A DNA stretch of 64,000 nt, taken from the NCBI GenBank assembly GCA_964030785.1, contig OZ034971.1, positions 32,649,304 to 32,713,303 on the forward strand, written 5' to 3'. Origin of the DNA: Siderastrea siderea (taxonomy: Eukaryota > Cnidaria > Anthozoa > Scleractinia > Rhizangiidae). Positions 12,090 through 22,737 of this stretch are shown here, in pieces. Position numbers and translations under genes: made by a program. The notes beneath the pieces are model-generated. The model was not told where the DNA came from. It made no database searches and saw only the letters and a list, made by a program, of their open reading frames with translations. Position 1 is the first letter of the stretch. Each line of letters begins with the position of its first letter.

Positions 12090-13672
12090 ATGCTCCCTTT
12101 ATATGTATATCGCTGCTTAGTTGCAAGAGGCATGCTTAATTGTTTAAGTTCAATTATATGTTTAATTTTATTTTACTTTCTTACTTGTGCTTTAATATTT
12201 CTTTTCATTCCCTTCACTGGTGGAGTTTTCTTTCAGTTTTCTCACATTTTTCGACCCTTTCACACTTGTTTGAACGAATGGTTATTTCCTTTTACACATA
12301 GCTCACTACGCAACTTTTCCCCCGGCCTATATTCCTTTCGTCCTCGCAGTATGGTGTGTAAAAATATTAATTTTAAACTTGTATCCCTAACCGTCCGAGG
12401 GATTCGCTCCTTTGAGAAGCGAAAGGCCGTATTTAATTGGCTTCACAAATCTCAGGCCGATATATGTTTTTTACAAGAGACCTACAGTTCTCCAGAAGTA
12501 GTTAACATATGGAAAAAACAATGGAAGGGCGATACCTTTTTCTCGCATGGTAGTTGTCACAGTAAAGGTACAATGATTCTCGTGAAGGAACATTTAGATT
12601 TCAAGCTAATTTCGTCAAAGATTGATCCATCAGGCCGCTACATTTTTTTGGAAGTTGAGATCCAAGATTCGCCTTTCGTTCTTCTGAACATTTATGCTCC
12701 TAATAAATGTGCAGAACAATGTGTTTTTTTTAAGCAAATTATCGGAAGAACTTAAAGATTTTGTCACAGATGAAGACAAGTCCGTTGTCATTGGAGGGGA
12801 TTTTAACGTCATTCTTGATCCAGACCTAGATGGGCGAGGGGGAAATAAAAAGAGAAAGGATCCTGTGCGATATGTGGAAGATATGATTATCGAACATGAT
12901 CTAGTAGATATATGGCGTATCCGTAATCCCACTGAAACATGATTCACTTGGCGTCAAAAATCGCCGCTAATACAAAGACGCTTAGATTACTGGCTAATCA
13001 GCAACGACTTACAAGAAGATGTTGAGTCAGTAGAAATAATAACCGCAATTAAATCAGATCACTCTGCCATTGCACTGTCAATTAACGGCCTTGATGAAAA
13101 CGAATGGGGACCAAGTTTTTGGAAATTTAACTCTACTCTTATTAATGACCAAGAGTACTGTAACCTTCTCCGCTCTGAATATAAAAACTGGTTAGAAGAA
13201 TTTAAAGAAGTTAATGATAAATGAGTCCTATGGGACCTAATTAAATACAAAATACGACAGCGAACAATTATCTATAGTAAAGCCAAGGCTCGTAAAAAAA
13301 AGAGAAAAAGTAAAGCATCTAGAAGAAAGTCTAAGAGACTGCACTACTAAATGCGATAACAACCCTTCTAAAGAAAACTTGGATGAGCTAGAATGCCTAC
13401 AAGCAGAATATGACCAGTTGTACGACTACATCACAGAAGGGGCTATTATTCGCTCTCGTGCAACCTGGTACGAGCTGGGTGAAAAAAACAAATATTTCTT
13501 GAATTTAGAAAAATCAAACAAGAAGAAGAGCAGTGTCCGTAAAATATTTCCCAGGGATGGAAAACTAACTGACAACCCCAAAAAGATTATGGATGAGCTG
13601 GAATCATTTTATGCTGACCTTTACGATGGAAGCAGTTGCCCATCAGATTCAGCCACCTCTCCATGTTTTTAG
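12090..13672 (+). pseudogene. LINE ORF2, endonuclease and linker part
   Basis: An AP-type endonuclease is visible from about 12351: FKLVSLTVRGIRS, ICFLQETYSS (metal-binding Glu), VLLNIYAPN, VIGGDFNVILDPDLD (GDFN active site) and KSDHSAIALS (catalytic SDH). The enzyme nicks target DNA to prime reverse transcription. The frame breaks at a T-run near 12725, a TGA at 12940-12942, a TGA at 13222-13224 and an A-run near 13290. Catalytic motifs are still readable across these breaks. The upstream stretch 12090-12350 is hydrophobic and probably leader rather than protein. A frame from 13379 (LDELECLQAEYDQLYDYI) is the linker before RT. Confidence 0.75.
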
Positions 13673-13799
13673 ATAACTATACGGGATTTCCAGCATTAGC
13701 TGATGACTCGAGGAAAATTTGTGAAGGGAAATTAGGATACAGTGAATGTTTCAGTGTGTTGGGAACCTTTCCTAAAATAAAACTCCTGGAAATGACGGT

Positions 13800-16595
13800 T
13801 TGACAATTGAATTCTACCTGGCATTCTGGCCCTTGTTCGGAAGGCTATTAGTAGACAGTCTGAACTACGCCTTTGAGTTTGGGGAGCTTTCGAATTCACA
13901 GAAACAAGCCATAATAACCTTAATAGAAAAGAAAGGCAAGGATAAAAGGATGATTAGAAACTGGTGCCCCATATCCTTGATTAATGTTGATGCGAAGATA
14001 GCTTCTAAAACGCTGGCAAAACGTTTGGAAAAGGTTTTACCCGAAATAATACACTCTAACCAAAACGCGTTTGTTAAAGGAAGATCTATTTTTGACGCAA
14101 TCAGAACAATTGATGATTTGATGGAGTATACTAAAGAGAAGGATCTACCAGGAATTTTAGAAGCTATTGATTTTGAAAAGGCTTTTGACAAGCTTAATCT
14201 CAATTTTTTAATAAGAACACTACACAAGTTGAATTTTGGCCCTTCTTTTATTCAGTGGATTCGAACATTGTACAAAAACGTAAAAAGTTGTGTAATGAAC
14301 AATGGTTTTACAACAGGCCCCTTCACGTTAAGCAGAGGAGTCCGCCAAGGCGATCCACTTTCACCGTATCTCTTCATCATTGCGTTAGAAACTCTAACTA
14401 TCAAGATTAGAAATGACGATTCAATCAAAGGATTTAAAACAGGAGGAGAAACTACTAAACTTTCTTTATTTGTGGATGATATGACCTGTTTTGTACGAGA
14501 CAAGGAATCTTATGCTTCCCTCTTTGTTATTCTGGAATCCTTTGGATCATGCTCTGGTTTGCATGTGAATCACGAAAAAACGGAGATTTTAGCACTTGGT
14601 AATAGTATTCTACACGAGAATGATTTTAATAACCATAGGGTTTGTGAAATTATTAAGATCTTGGGAGTTTATTTTGGTTATGACGAAAAACAGAGGAACG
14701 ACTTAAATTTCCGACAAACATTAAAATCTATTAAAAAATCAATCAACATGTGGAACTGGAGGAACTTATCTCTTTTGGGTAAAATCCAAATTATTAAAAC
14801 TTTCGCAATTCCCAAGTTAATGTTCAGAGCATCAGTAATTCCGATATCCAATGACCTTGTTAAAGAAGCTAATTCGATCTTCTACAACTTTATTTGGAAT
14901 GGAAAAGATAAAGTTAAGTGCTGTGCGCTCATTTCAGATATTGATAAAGGCGGGATAAAGATGCTAGATATCGAGTCTATGGTCAGTGCTAGACGTGTCA
15001 TTTGTTTAAAGAAATTCTTAGAAGACTACCCAAATACTTGGAAATCGATTTTAAACAGTTTTATTTTACCTATTGGTGGGAGTCTAGTTCTGCATTGCAA
15101 CTTTGACACAGTCAAATTAGCAACTCAGCTCCCGAAATATTACAAAGAATGTTTTGACGCATGGTCAGGTTTAAAAAGTAGTACGCCTGTCACTTTTAAT
15201 GATATTATGAACGAGATCATTTGGAATAATAAGTTTATCTGCATTGATAAAAAGGCTGTCTATAGAAATGATCTAGTTAACTTAGGAATCATGAAGGTGG
15301 GTGACCTTATTACGGATAACAATCTTTTCTTGCACGAAGACCCCCATGTGCCGAACTCTCCTGAACAACGTTTCTTTATTATGGGAGTCATTCACTCCCT
15401 TCCATCGGATTGGAAAACGATTATTAGATCTTCTGTCTGTACAAATGAAATAAAACCCATCCCTTGCACACCATATATTAAACTAAACTGTGGCTCTGTC
15501 CCTATCCCTGATGTCACCTCTAAACAGATATACGACTCTTTTTTGCGAAAAAACAAACTCCTCCGACAGCTCAACAAAAATTAACAGACAAGTACTCAGA
15601 GACAACCATTAACTGGGAAAAGGTTTACTCTCTCCCTTTCCGCACTACACTTGATTCCAAACTGAATTTCAATACAAAATTCTTAACAACATTGTTTTTA
15701 AAAATATAAAAAGCATTCTCTGGTTTAAAAAGTTTAAGAGAAATATAAGCTTTCGGCTATTATACTATAGCCTTTAACGAATATAAAAAGATGATGGCGC
15801 TACCGTGATAGACAAAGGCAATTACCGTATTCGAAGAACACTAGAATCCTGGCACACTGCCAAAACTGTCGGTGCAGACAATAATTCCAAACCGCTACCA
15901 AGACAATACTCTATCTTATTGTAATTCTTATTTTGTCCGTTTTTGTCCATTTTTAGCTTTTTTACACTTCTATTGTATTCTTGTGTTTAATCTCTTCACA
16001 CCCTCCCTTGCATATATTTCCAATCATGCTCTTTCATTTCTTTTTATATTCGTTAAAGGCTATAGTATAATAGCCGAGAGCTTATATTTCTCTTAAACTT
16101 TTTAAACCAGAGAACGCTTTTTATATTTTTAATATGTCTTATCCTGGTTACAGTTCAATTTTTAACATTGTCTTTACAAAGGATAAATTATTTCGCTTTG
16201 GCCTTTCGCAATCCCCTAATTGTACGTTTTGCAATGAAGAACCAGAATCCATCGAACATTTACTCTCCCATTGTAAAGTGTCTTCTGAATTTTGGAAAGA
16301 AGTCTTGTCATGGCTGAAAGATAATAACATCATTATAGAATCCGTAAATGAGATAGGTTTGTTTTTAGGGAATTTTGAAAAAACGGAAGATTTCTTTATA
16401 ATTAATCACATTCTGTTATTAGGTAAATATTACATTTATGTAAGGAAATGTCATGGAAGCTTACCCTCATTGAGAGGTTTTATTGCCAGGATAAGACGTG
16501 TTTATAACATCGAACTCCATATTGCGAGGGAGAGGAATAAACTCACTACTCATTTTAAAAAATGGGAAAAGTTGGTAGCTGTCATGAACATTTAG
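13800..16595 (+). pseudogene. LINE ORF2, reverse transcriptase and C-terminal CCHC, interrupted
   Basis: The 594-residue frame 13800-15584 is the RT core: ITLIEKKGKDKRMIRNWCPISLINVD, DFEKAFDKL (first Asp), SRGVRQGDPLSPYLF, and the catalytic loop as LFVDDMTCF (FVDD instead of the usual YADD or FADD; both Asp kept). The C-terminal part continues after an insertion at 15700-16163 as FTKDKLFRFGLS and CTFCNEEPESIEHLLSHC, a zf-RVT-type CCHC, stopping at 16593-16595. A stop at 15582 and the insertion separate the halves. Confidence 0.8.
15698..16163 (+). mobile_element. truncated Penelope-like element inside the LINE
   Basis: Outer arms 15698-15790 and 16040-16132 are 93-bp inverted copies of each other with two mismatches. 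Between them, + strand codons from about 15812 read NYRIRRTLESWHTAKT, then DNNSKPLPRQYSIL and a stop, which resembles the extreme C-terminus after GIY-YIG in Penelope-like retroelements. The LINE reads FQYKILNNIVF on the left and FNIVFTKDKLFRFG on the right. The near-duplicate AACATTGTTTTT (15688-15699) / AACATTGTCTTT (16164-16175) is therefore a probable target duplication of about 12 bp. A 5'-truncated body with an inverted copy of its own 3' end at the front is a known Penelope-like insertion habit. Confidence 0.65.
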
Positions 16596-16679
16596 TAGAA
16601 AATAACCTTGTTGTATCTAGTTGGTCTTCTTCACTTTTAGTTAACAACTATTTGCTTTGTATTTAATGTTTTCGTAACG

Positions 16680-16830
16680 TGTACAGTAATCAAGCTATTG
16701 TAAGTAATATATTGTAAGTACTGTAACGTGTATTGTAAGTAAGTTACTGTAAGTAATGTATTGTACGTACTGTAACGCTTTTTGTAAGTTAAGTGATTGT
16801 AGGTAATGTATCCTAAGTACTGTATTGTGT
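16680..16830. repeat. degenerate TGTAAGTA repeat in LINE 3' UTR
   Basis: Phrases such as ATTGTAAGTA, CTGTAACG and TGTAAGTAATGTATTGTA recur five or six times before the terminal A-rich tail. It is probably part of the 3' UTR of this LINE family. Confidence 0.55.
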
Positions 16831-16969
16831 TGTTGCAAAAAAAAATAAATTACAAAAAAAAAGTATGCCTTTAAACCCCTCCCAGATTATTTGAAAAGGG
16901 CAAATGATATTTCAGTTATTTTGCTGAAATTAACGTTAGGTTATACCTACTTATTCAATTTCATTTTAG

Positions 16970-17222
16970 GATAATCCGTCTGTTCCTATCAATTTGGAAC
17001 AGAAGCCCAGAAGCATACCACGAAATGGCAAACAAGCAGGATGCTTCGGTTGCCTGCCTGCTGGTAGGCTACTCCAATACTACAAAAGTTCAGTCCCTCA
17101 GAACAGTGGGTTAAACGTGCTGCAGTGGATGGAGCAGGAAGACAAAAAGCTGAACTTGTCAGAGTTTGGAAAATGCGGAGGAATTATCCTAGATGAAATG
17201 TCGATTCAGGGAAAGGCAAATT
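16970..17222 (+). pseudogene. P-like transposase, exon with LPSGRLLQYY region (copy 1)
   Basis: Starts right after a TTTTAG acceptor and reads IIRLFLSIWNRSPEAYHE, shifts frame after a small insertion, then gives AGRLLQYYKSSVPQNSG, LNVLQWMEQE and GKCGGIILDEMSIQ. LxLPSxRxLxxY followed by LDEM is the hallmark order of P-element transposases; the Asp of LDEM is the expected first catalytic Asp. Similarity to copy 2 stops right after ATTCAG, so the rest of the catalytic domain is missing here. Confidence 0.65.
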
Positions 17223-18200
17223 CAAACACCATTCCTGAAATATATATTACTTTGATCTTTATCAGCACTGAAATAGGCAAATCTACGAACTAATAAAAAA
17301 AAGGATGTTACTAAAACCAGGAACAGGGAATAGGGAACGGGGAACAGGAGTCTGGAAACGAGCAGTCAGCAGCATTCGCCATTAAGGAAAGGACCATGAG
17401 TCAGAGCAGCAGGAAAATACGGAAGGTAAGCTATGTTTTCAGTGATGAACAGGTGTGATACAGATCTGATCTTCTGAAAAGTGCATATCTAAGATAAAAC
17501 GAGGCTTTGTACCACAAGGCGAAATTAATAACCTGAACACTGCAGCTAAAATGTTACATTTAAAGGTCTTTGAACAAAAAAAAAGATATACTGTAGAGAT
17601 TGCAAATATCATTGAGCTCATCAAAGCTGAACTGAAGGTTCTTTTAACGTTCCTATCAGTACTATCGCAGTAAATGTAGCGATTTACAGCTGAATTGTGA
17701 AATGCCTCCCCTCGACAGCAAGAGGTGAACGCCTAAAATTCGCTGGCCCTTTTGAAAGAGCATTTTACCACGTTTGCTAACTAGTGCACCTCTTACCCCA
17801 GAAAAGTGAAGAGAAAAAAACGTCCAACAAAAGTTAAAGTTTTTTTGCTAGCCATGGTTTTACAAACTCGACCCCTTTTCTCTGAAAAACACATGTGGAC
17901 ACAGACGGCCGGGTGTGTCTTCAGATTGGCCGTCTTGAGATAGTGGAGAAGAGAAAGAACACTCAGGGAGGGCAACGATTGTTTCGTTCTCAAGTGGAAG
18001 TGCCCTTGTATGGGTTGCATAATTTCAAGTTGGGAGAGAAACAGAGTAATTTGAAACATATCTTGCCACTTAAAAGTAGGTTGTTGAATCGATTAAAGAC
18101 AGTTTAAAGCTAAGATATCAATTTGTAAAGGTGTGTAAGCCCATGCGGCCCCTTCCTTCTGGCTATGCTGTTCTAGTTGGAATAAGAGGAACTTTGCCAC
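17223..18200. other. no recognisable gene; short GGGAACAGG repeat
   Basis: Around 17318-17350 the motif GGAACAGGGAATAGGGAACGGGGAACAGG is a small degenerate repeat. The rest has only short frames. Confidence 0.4.
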
Positions 18201-18214
18201 ATTCCCACTCAACA

Positions 18215-18960
18215 AATATCACTGGGAAGGGTTACCCAAGGAACAACAACCTCTGGAGAGCGGGCCCTTGAGCAGGCTTTCACAGAGGGATTTCCATCTG
18301 GTGTGAAGCTGAGATGTATGAGCCATTTTAGGAACAACCATCTTAAAGCCCTTGAAGTGTCAGAAAGGAATGAAATCATAGACCAGATATTTGGCTACAA
18401 CACTGGGGATGGAGTATACCATGAAGGAATGGTCGATGCTGACTCACCACAAATGTTTGACACCCTCTATGAATCTGTACGGGAGGAATGGGAGAAGAAG
18501 TGTCCTCCTTTTGTCTAATGGTTTGACAAAAACACCTCCTTAGTCAAGGAAACGATGCTTGCCAACGTAAGAACATCTGGTGGCCTGGGTTACTCTCCCA
18601 AGAAATTCTACACCCACAACTCAGAGAGCAATAACCACGTTATCAAACACAAAGAGAAGTACCAGGAGGTGTCTTTATCTAAATTCGTGCAGGACATGAA
18701 ACAGCTTAGGGTAGATTACGATGATGAGTTCATTAAGGCCATAATGAGAAGAGGAGAGTACAAAATGGAGTACCCTCACATTAACCACAGACCAGTGGTT
18801 CAAGATGACCGTGAAGCAGAGAGAATCATATGTGAAGAAGTTAAGAGGAATGACCATGGCAGACGTGTTGCAGGGGCGGACAACTGCTGTCCAAACTGTG
18901 GCGTCTACAGGTCCTCTATCAGCCTCATGGGAAATCCTAGAAAGTCCTCTTGATGACGTA
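18215..18960 (+). pseudogene. MULE-like transposase fragment
   Basis: The + frame reads TTSGERALEQAFTEGFPSG, LRCMSHFRNNHLKAL, VYHEGMVDAD, then a TAA at 18516-18518, WFDKNTS, TMLANVRTSGGLGYSP, FYTHNSESNNHVIKHK and AIMRRGEYKM. A (T)DGExAL..AF...FP....RC..H...N block followed by a TNxxES.N block is characteristic of MULE-type (PF10551-like) DDE transposases, where the Asp and His near the start and the Glu of ES.N are key. The expected Asp is Ser-Gly here. A frame change near 18790 leads to WFKMTVKQRESY. Dead fragment; family assigned by motif only. Confidence 0.5.
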
Positions 18961-18986
18961 GTATTAAGCCTACCTACGACAGAAGG

Positions 18987-19158
18987 CCAATGTGGAAATG
19001 CTGGAGTTCTGCGAGGAAGACAACGTAAATTTTAAAACTATGTTTGAAAAAATTCCATGTGATAAGCTGAATGAAGACCAGATGTTATTTTGGGAGGAAC
19101 AGGAGTAGGTCTTAAGAGCAAAAGGGGCAACAGGACATCGGTGGCACCCAAAGTTCGA
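18987..19158 (+). pseudogene. P-like transposase, RWHP exon (copy 2)
   Basis: Reads KANVEMLEFCEEDNVNF, KIPCDKLNEDQMLFWEEQ, the same TAG as copy 1, then VLRAKGATGHRWHPK. The splice donor that follows is destroyed. It keeps the Met/Cys variants at positions where copy 1 has Thr/Gly. Confidence 0.55.
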
Positions 19159-19296
19159 TTTTGGACATAAAACAAAGCCTGCAGATAAAAACTCGTCAAA
19201 AAACCTATTTAAAGTTATTGGAAAAGTGAAACCTTCTTCAGAAGTGTCCAACCGTTCCTTTCAAATACTTTTCAGCAGTTCAAAAATTACCTAACA

Positions 19297-19547
19297 TGAC
19301 CAGAACTATCGTGACTGCCCAGCATTACAACCAGATGTCACATTTAGGATTCAGATAATTGACAAGTGAAATTGAAATAGGAGACGAACAAGTATTATGA
19401 AATAGATAGGTTTTGAGAGGAGACACAACGCAAACAACACAAGGATCGCGAGGGCAGTTATTTTGTATTTTGTTTTATTTTCGTTATTAAACCCTGGAAT
19501 TGTCTATACATCGTGAGTGCTTTTGTGTGCCGTACAACTTCGGGATA
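19297..19547. mobile_element. candidate solo LTR (251 bp) in P-like copy 2
   Basis: Copy 1 reads CCTAACACTCTC at this point. Copy 2 reads CCTAACA, then 251 bp, then AACACTCTC. The AACA at 19293-19296 and 19548-19551 is a 4-bp target duplication. The insert begins TGACCAG and ends CGGGATA. An AT-rich stretch with TTATTAAACC sits near its middle-right, as in an LTR R region. A clean insert with a 4-bp duplication and TG start suggests a solo LTR, though the 3' end is not the usual CA. Confidence 0.5.
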
Positions 19548-19867
19548 AACACTCTCAAATTTATTGGTGTAAGCTTAGCTTTTTAATGGGAAACACCAAC
19601 TCGGACTTTCCTTGCTCGAGTTCCAGTTGTGTTCGAGGGTGAACTGTGTAGCTCAGATATACAAATAAGGCCACCTAGTATTTTCCGCCAGCCATCATTA
19701 GTGCAGAATTTCATTGTATGAGTTCGATTCCCTGGGCTAAAATTTCTGGGTACTTTTCAAATCTGCTCAGCATTAGCTTAGCCAAGTATGCCTTTAAACC
19801 CCTCCCAGATTATTTAAAAAGGGGAAATAATATTTCAGTTATTTTGCTGAAATTAACATCAGGTTAA

Positions 19868-20098
19868 TGTTCTTATCAATTTGGAACAGAAGCCCAGAAG
19901 CATACCACGAAATTACAACAAGTGGAATGCTCCGGTTGCCATCTGGTAGGCTACTCCAATACTACAAAAATTCAGTCCCTCAGAACAGTGGGTTAAACGT
20001 GCTACAGTGGATGGAACAGGAAGCTAAAAAGCTGAACTTGTCAGAGTTTGGAAAATGTGGAGGAATTATTCTACATGTAGATGACATGTCAATTCAGG
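19868..20098 (+). pseudogene. P-like transposase, LPSGRLLQYY exon (copy 2)
   Basis: Reads FLSIWNRSPEAYHEITTSG, MLRLPSGRLLQYYKNSV, LNVLQWMEQEAKKLNLS and CGGIILHVDDMSIQ. This copy keeps the LRLPSGR block better than copy 1 but has a 6-bp insertion turning LDEM into LHVDDM. It ends where a LINE fragment begins. Confidence 0.65.
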
Positions 20099-20410
20099 CA
20101 GAGACTTCAATGTACATTTAAATGCTGATTTAGACAATCATGGCAGTCAAAAAGAGAGAAAAGATTTAGTTAAATTATGACTGACATCAAACTAGAATAC
20201 GATCTTGTTGATATCTTATGAATAAGGAATCCAGACAAAAGACAACATACTTGGAAGCAAAGGAAACCTTTCGTGCAGTGATGCTTAGACTATTGGTTAG
20301 ATAGTGATGCCTCAAAGACCTCATTGAACACACTGAAACAAACTCAAAGAACTTAAAAACAAGACTTCTCCTGCGGTGATCAAAGTAAAATCGAGTTGAA
20401 TTCACGAGAT
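20098..20410 (+). pseudogene. LINE endonuclease fragment
   Basis: Immediately after the P-like segment, RDFNVHLNADLDNHG, QKERKD, LEYDLVDI, IRNPDKRQHTWKQR and LDYWLDSD read as the central part of an AP-type endonuclease from a LINE related to the one at 12 kb (compare its GDFNVILDPDLD). Stops and frame changes occur. Neither the RT nor the N-terminus is present. Confidence 0.6.
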
Positions 20411-22690
20411 TAGTAACTTGCTGTTTCTTTGAGGTTTCATTTAGGCAAAGTTAAACTCAAAGCAGTTGTCAGTCAGCGGGATGCTTTTGTCACCATTCTT
20501 AGGGGGTCCCTTAGCAGACCCATTGCTAGCCTACTTGAATGTTACTTGCTTCGCTTGCATAGCCTGCTGGAATTTGCATTGATTTTTTTCTCTTAGTTCT
20601 AGCTGCCTTTTAGCTTTTCTCAAGCTCATCAAAGTCCACACCACCCATAACAGTCAGAACGTGGCTAACCCTTTAAGATAAACCATGCGCTCATAAAATA
20701 GCTTTCCGGGCCCGAAAAGCTATCGGGACTTTTGAGAAACGGGCCCCAGGGCCACTAAAAGTTGAGGTTTGACCACATAATGGGCGACTACGATTTGAGA
20801 AATACGAAAAGAATGACAATAACAATAAAACAAAATGTTCTTCCCTTGGAGTACCTTTCTTTTCTTTCCTTTCTTTCCTCAACTCTAAGTTCATCAATTG
20901 TAGTAAAGGTTTAGTTCTAAAGTGCAAAATTCAAAGTCGTTCATGATCGGGTTTTTTAGATTACTCTGATATGTAGATGCCATTTTGATTTTACTGACAC
21001 GTGACTCCAGACTTACCCAGAGTTCTATGCGGTACTAACACGAATATCAGCAAAGTCACTCACCAGATGCGGAGATTCCTCGCTGGATGTGAGAGGACTA
21101 GAGGATGATGATTCGTTAACAACCTAATCAATAAATACTTGTAAAAACTGCCAGTGCAATACACATAAAAAATGCTTGAATAAAAATTGTGTTCATTAAA
21201 ACAATTCAGATACGTCAATGTCTACGAATAATTAACCCATTTCTGGGAGCATAAGTTAAAAGACGTTGGGCGTTTATTCAAGTTTATACAAAAACATTTT
21301 GGTGTTAGTGGCCGAAATTTGAGGGCCACTTTATTTTGGCCTGGGCAACTAAGAATTCAGGGATACTGGCCCAAGTGGTGACCAAGAACTGAAGTTAATT
21401 TTTAGCCCTATGTTCACCACCTTTATGGCTGATTCAGTTCACCACATGATCATTAAAGTTTACCTCTCAACTATGCATTCCCTGCACATTGATCACGGTT
21501 TTCTCCACACGTTAATTGGATGCCTTTGCCTACAGCGGGTTGTTCGGGGGCATTAAGCATTTTCAAGGTTCTTCCGAACAAGAGCCGGTACCAGTAACAG
21601 ACTCCTTGGAAATGTCGCACCCAGACCATAGCATGTTCTGGGTAGATTGCACGTTAGCCTAGCGGTAATGCATGATTATAAAACTGTTTGCTTGACTGAA
21701 TTAACTGATCCAATTAACTGCTCTATTATTTTTCCTAATGTATAATTATTCTCCCAGGCAAAGGCAGCTAAGAAACTAGCCAACAAGGAAAAGGCTAATG
21801 AAGAAAAAGCCAGAAACCAAGAAAATCTTGAACAAACCCAAAAGTAACTGAAAATCTCACACAAAAACATGCCATTGATATAAACTAATTTACACTTCAA
21901 TTTTTATCAGTGCATGCCAACTAATCCAGCTGCCATCACCTATCAAAAGTATCTCTCGACCCCGTTTCTCACAGTTTGCTTTGTTATCTTAAAACTGCAT
22001 TTAACTAATTATGTAAATTTTCATATTCCTACTTATCCTGGTAGTAGCTATGTTAGAAATAGGAGAAGTCCCTGTGTCCAAGAACCTACAGAAAAATACG
22101 TTTACTGTCAGAGGAGGCTGGACAGCAGCCATCGTAGTATCACGGGTAAAATTTTGTTCGGCCTGTCATGGTAGAGCACAGATCTCTCACTTGTTGTCTC
22201 GTCAGGAAAAATGGACGCCATTGAAGAACAAGAGTCTCAGAGTGACCTTTTCAAGACTTTGAGTCGCATTCATTTGCATTTCTGCGATGTTTAGAATTTA
22301 TTTGACTTCACTGTGCCGAGTTTGCCAATTCTGCGACTCAATGGGGTTTTTGCTCACTTCAGTTTTCTGAATTCTCTGTTGGAAAGGTGAATGAGTATTT
22401 TACCTCTTAGCAAGAAGCTTCTTAAGAAATTAAATGGGTGGAAGTCACCTGCGGTTGTTGAGGTCTGTTTGTGTAATTTTTGAGGTATGTGTTATTTCTG
22501 TGCATTAGTGTTTGCTTTGGAGGCTGGAGCCAATTATCATCCGTGTATTCTGCAATGTTATCGCACCTACATGAAAGTGCTATGTATATAAAAGGGTTTT
22601 ATCTAGCCTTTACAGTTTCATGCTGGTATTTCCCTGGATGGGAAAACACCAGCACGAATCCTACTAGACTATCTTGAAGTCATTGATTTT
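20411..22690. other. no recognisable gene
   Basis: Mostly non-coding. At 21762-21847, after a CTCCCAG acceptor-like site, a Lys/Ala-rich frame reads AKAAKKLANKEKANEEKARN to a TAA and could be a terminal coiled-coil exon, but low complexity makes this weak. Near 20700-20755, GGGCCCGAAAAGC with GCTATCGGGAC and ACGGGCCCC looks like a short dispersed repeat. Confidence 0.35.
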
Positions 22691-22737
22691 TACTCTGGGC
22701 TAAGTATAAGACTGAGCTTTCAATTTTTGTTTACAGT

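Larger units (their letters stand above)
10700..16860 (+). mobile_element. L1/Tx1-like non-LTR retrotransposon (LINE), about 6.2 kb
   Basis: A nearly full-length LINE lies between two AAGTATGCCTTT copies. In order it has a 5' leader, ORF1 (coiled coil plus RNA-binding domain), ORF2 (AP-type endonuclease, linker, reverse transcriptase, CCHC domain), a 3' UTR with TGTAAGTA repeats, and a short A-rich tail. The 12-bp target duplication and A-tail fit target-primed reverse transcription. The domain set is L1/Tx1-type; I cannot separate those clades by eye. ORF1 has one frameshift and ORF2 has several stops and frameshifts plus a Penelope-like insertion, so it is immobile. Confidence 0.85.
10106..17222 (+). 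mobile_element. P-element-like transposase segment, copy 1, split by a LINE
   Basis: Segments 10106-10699 and 16861-17222 together match one continuous stretch at 18970-20098. Both copies encode parts of a P-element/THAP9-type transposase. Copy 1 keeps a good intron donor (GTAAGT at 10289) and acceptor (TTTTAG ending at 16969). When spliced, RWHPK joins IIRLFLSIWNRSPEAYHE, the expected order in this family. The LINE at 10700-16860 therefore sits inside the intron. No terminal repeats were found, so the element ends are unknown. Confidence 0.65.
18970..20098 (+). mobile_element. P-element-like transposase segment, copy 2 (LINE-free)
   Basis: Starts at CTACCTACGACAGAAGGCC, the same point as copy 1, and runs to ATTCAG at about 20098, where copy 1 also stops matching. 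The LINE target AAGTATGCCTTT is present once (19785-19796), so this is the empty site. Compared with copy 1, the donor GTAAGTTTGA has become GTTCGA and about 50 bp with the acceptor are missing, so the intron could no longer be spliced. A 251-bp insertion lies at 19297-19547. Confidence 0.7.

Noticed and set aside
12630..12947. Antisense open frame opposite the LINE endonuclease
   Set aside because: Endonuclease motifs (GDFN) are on +; the - frame has none.
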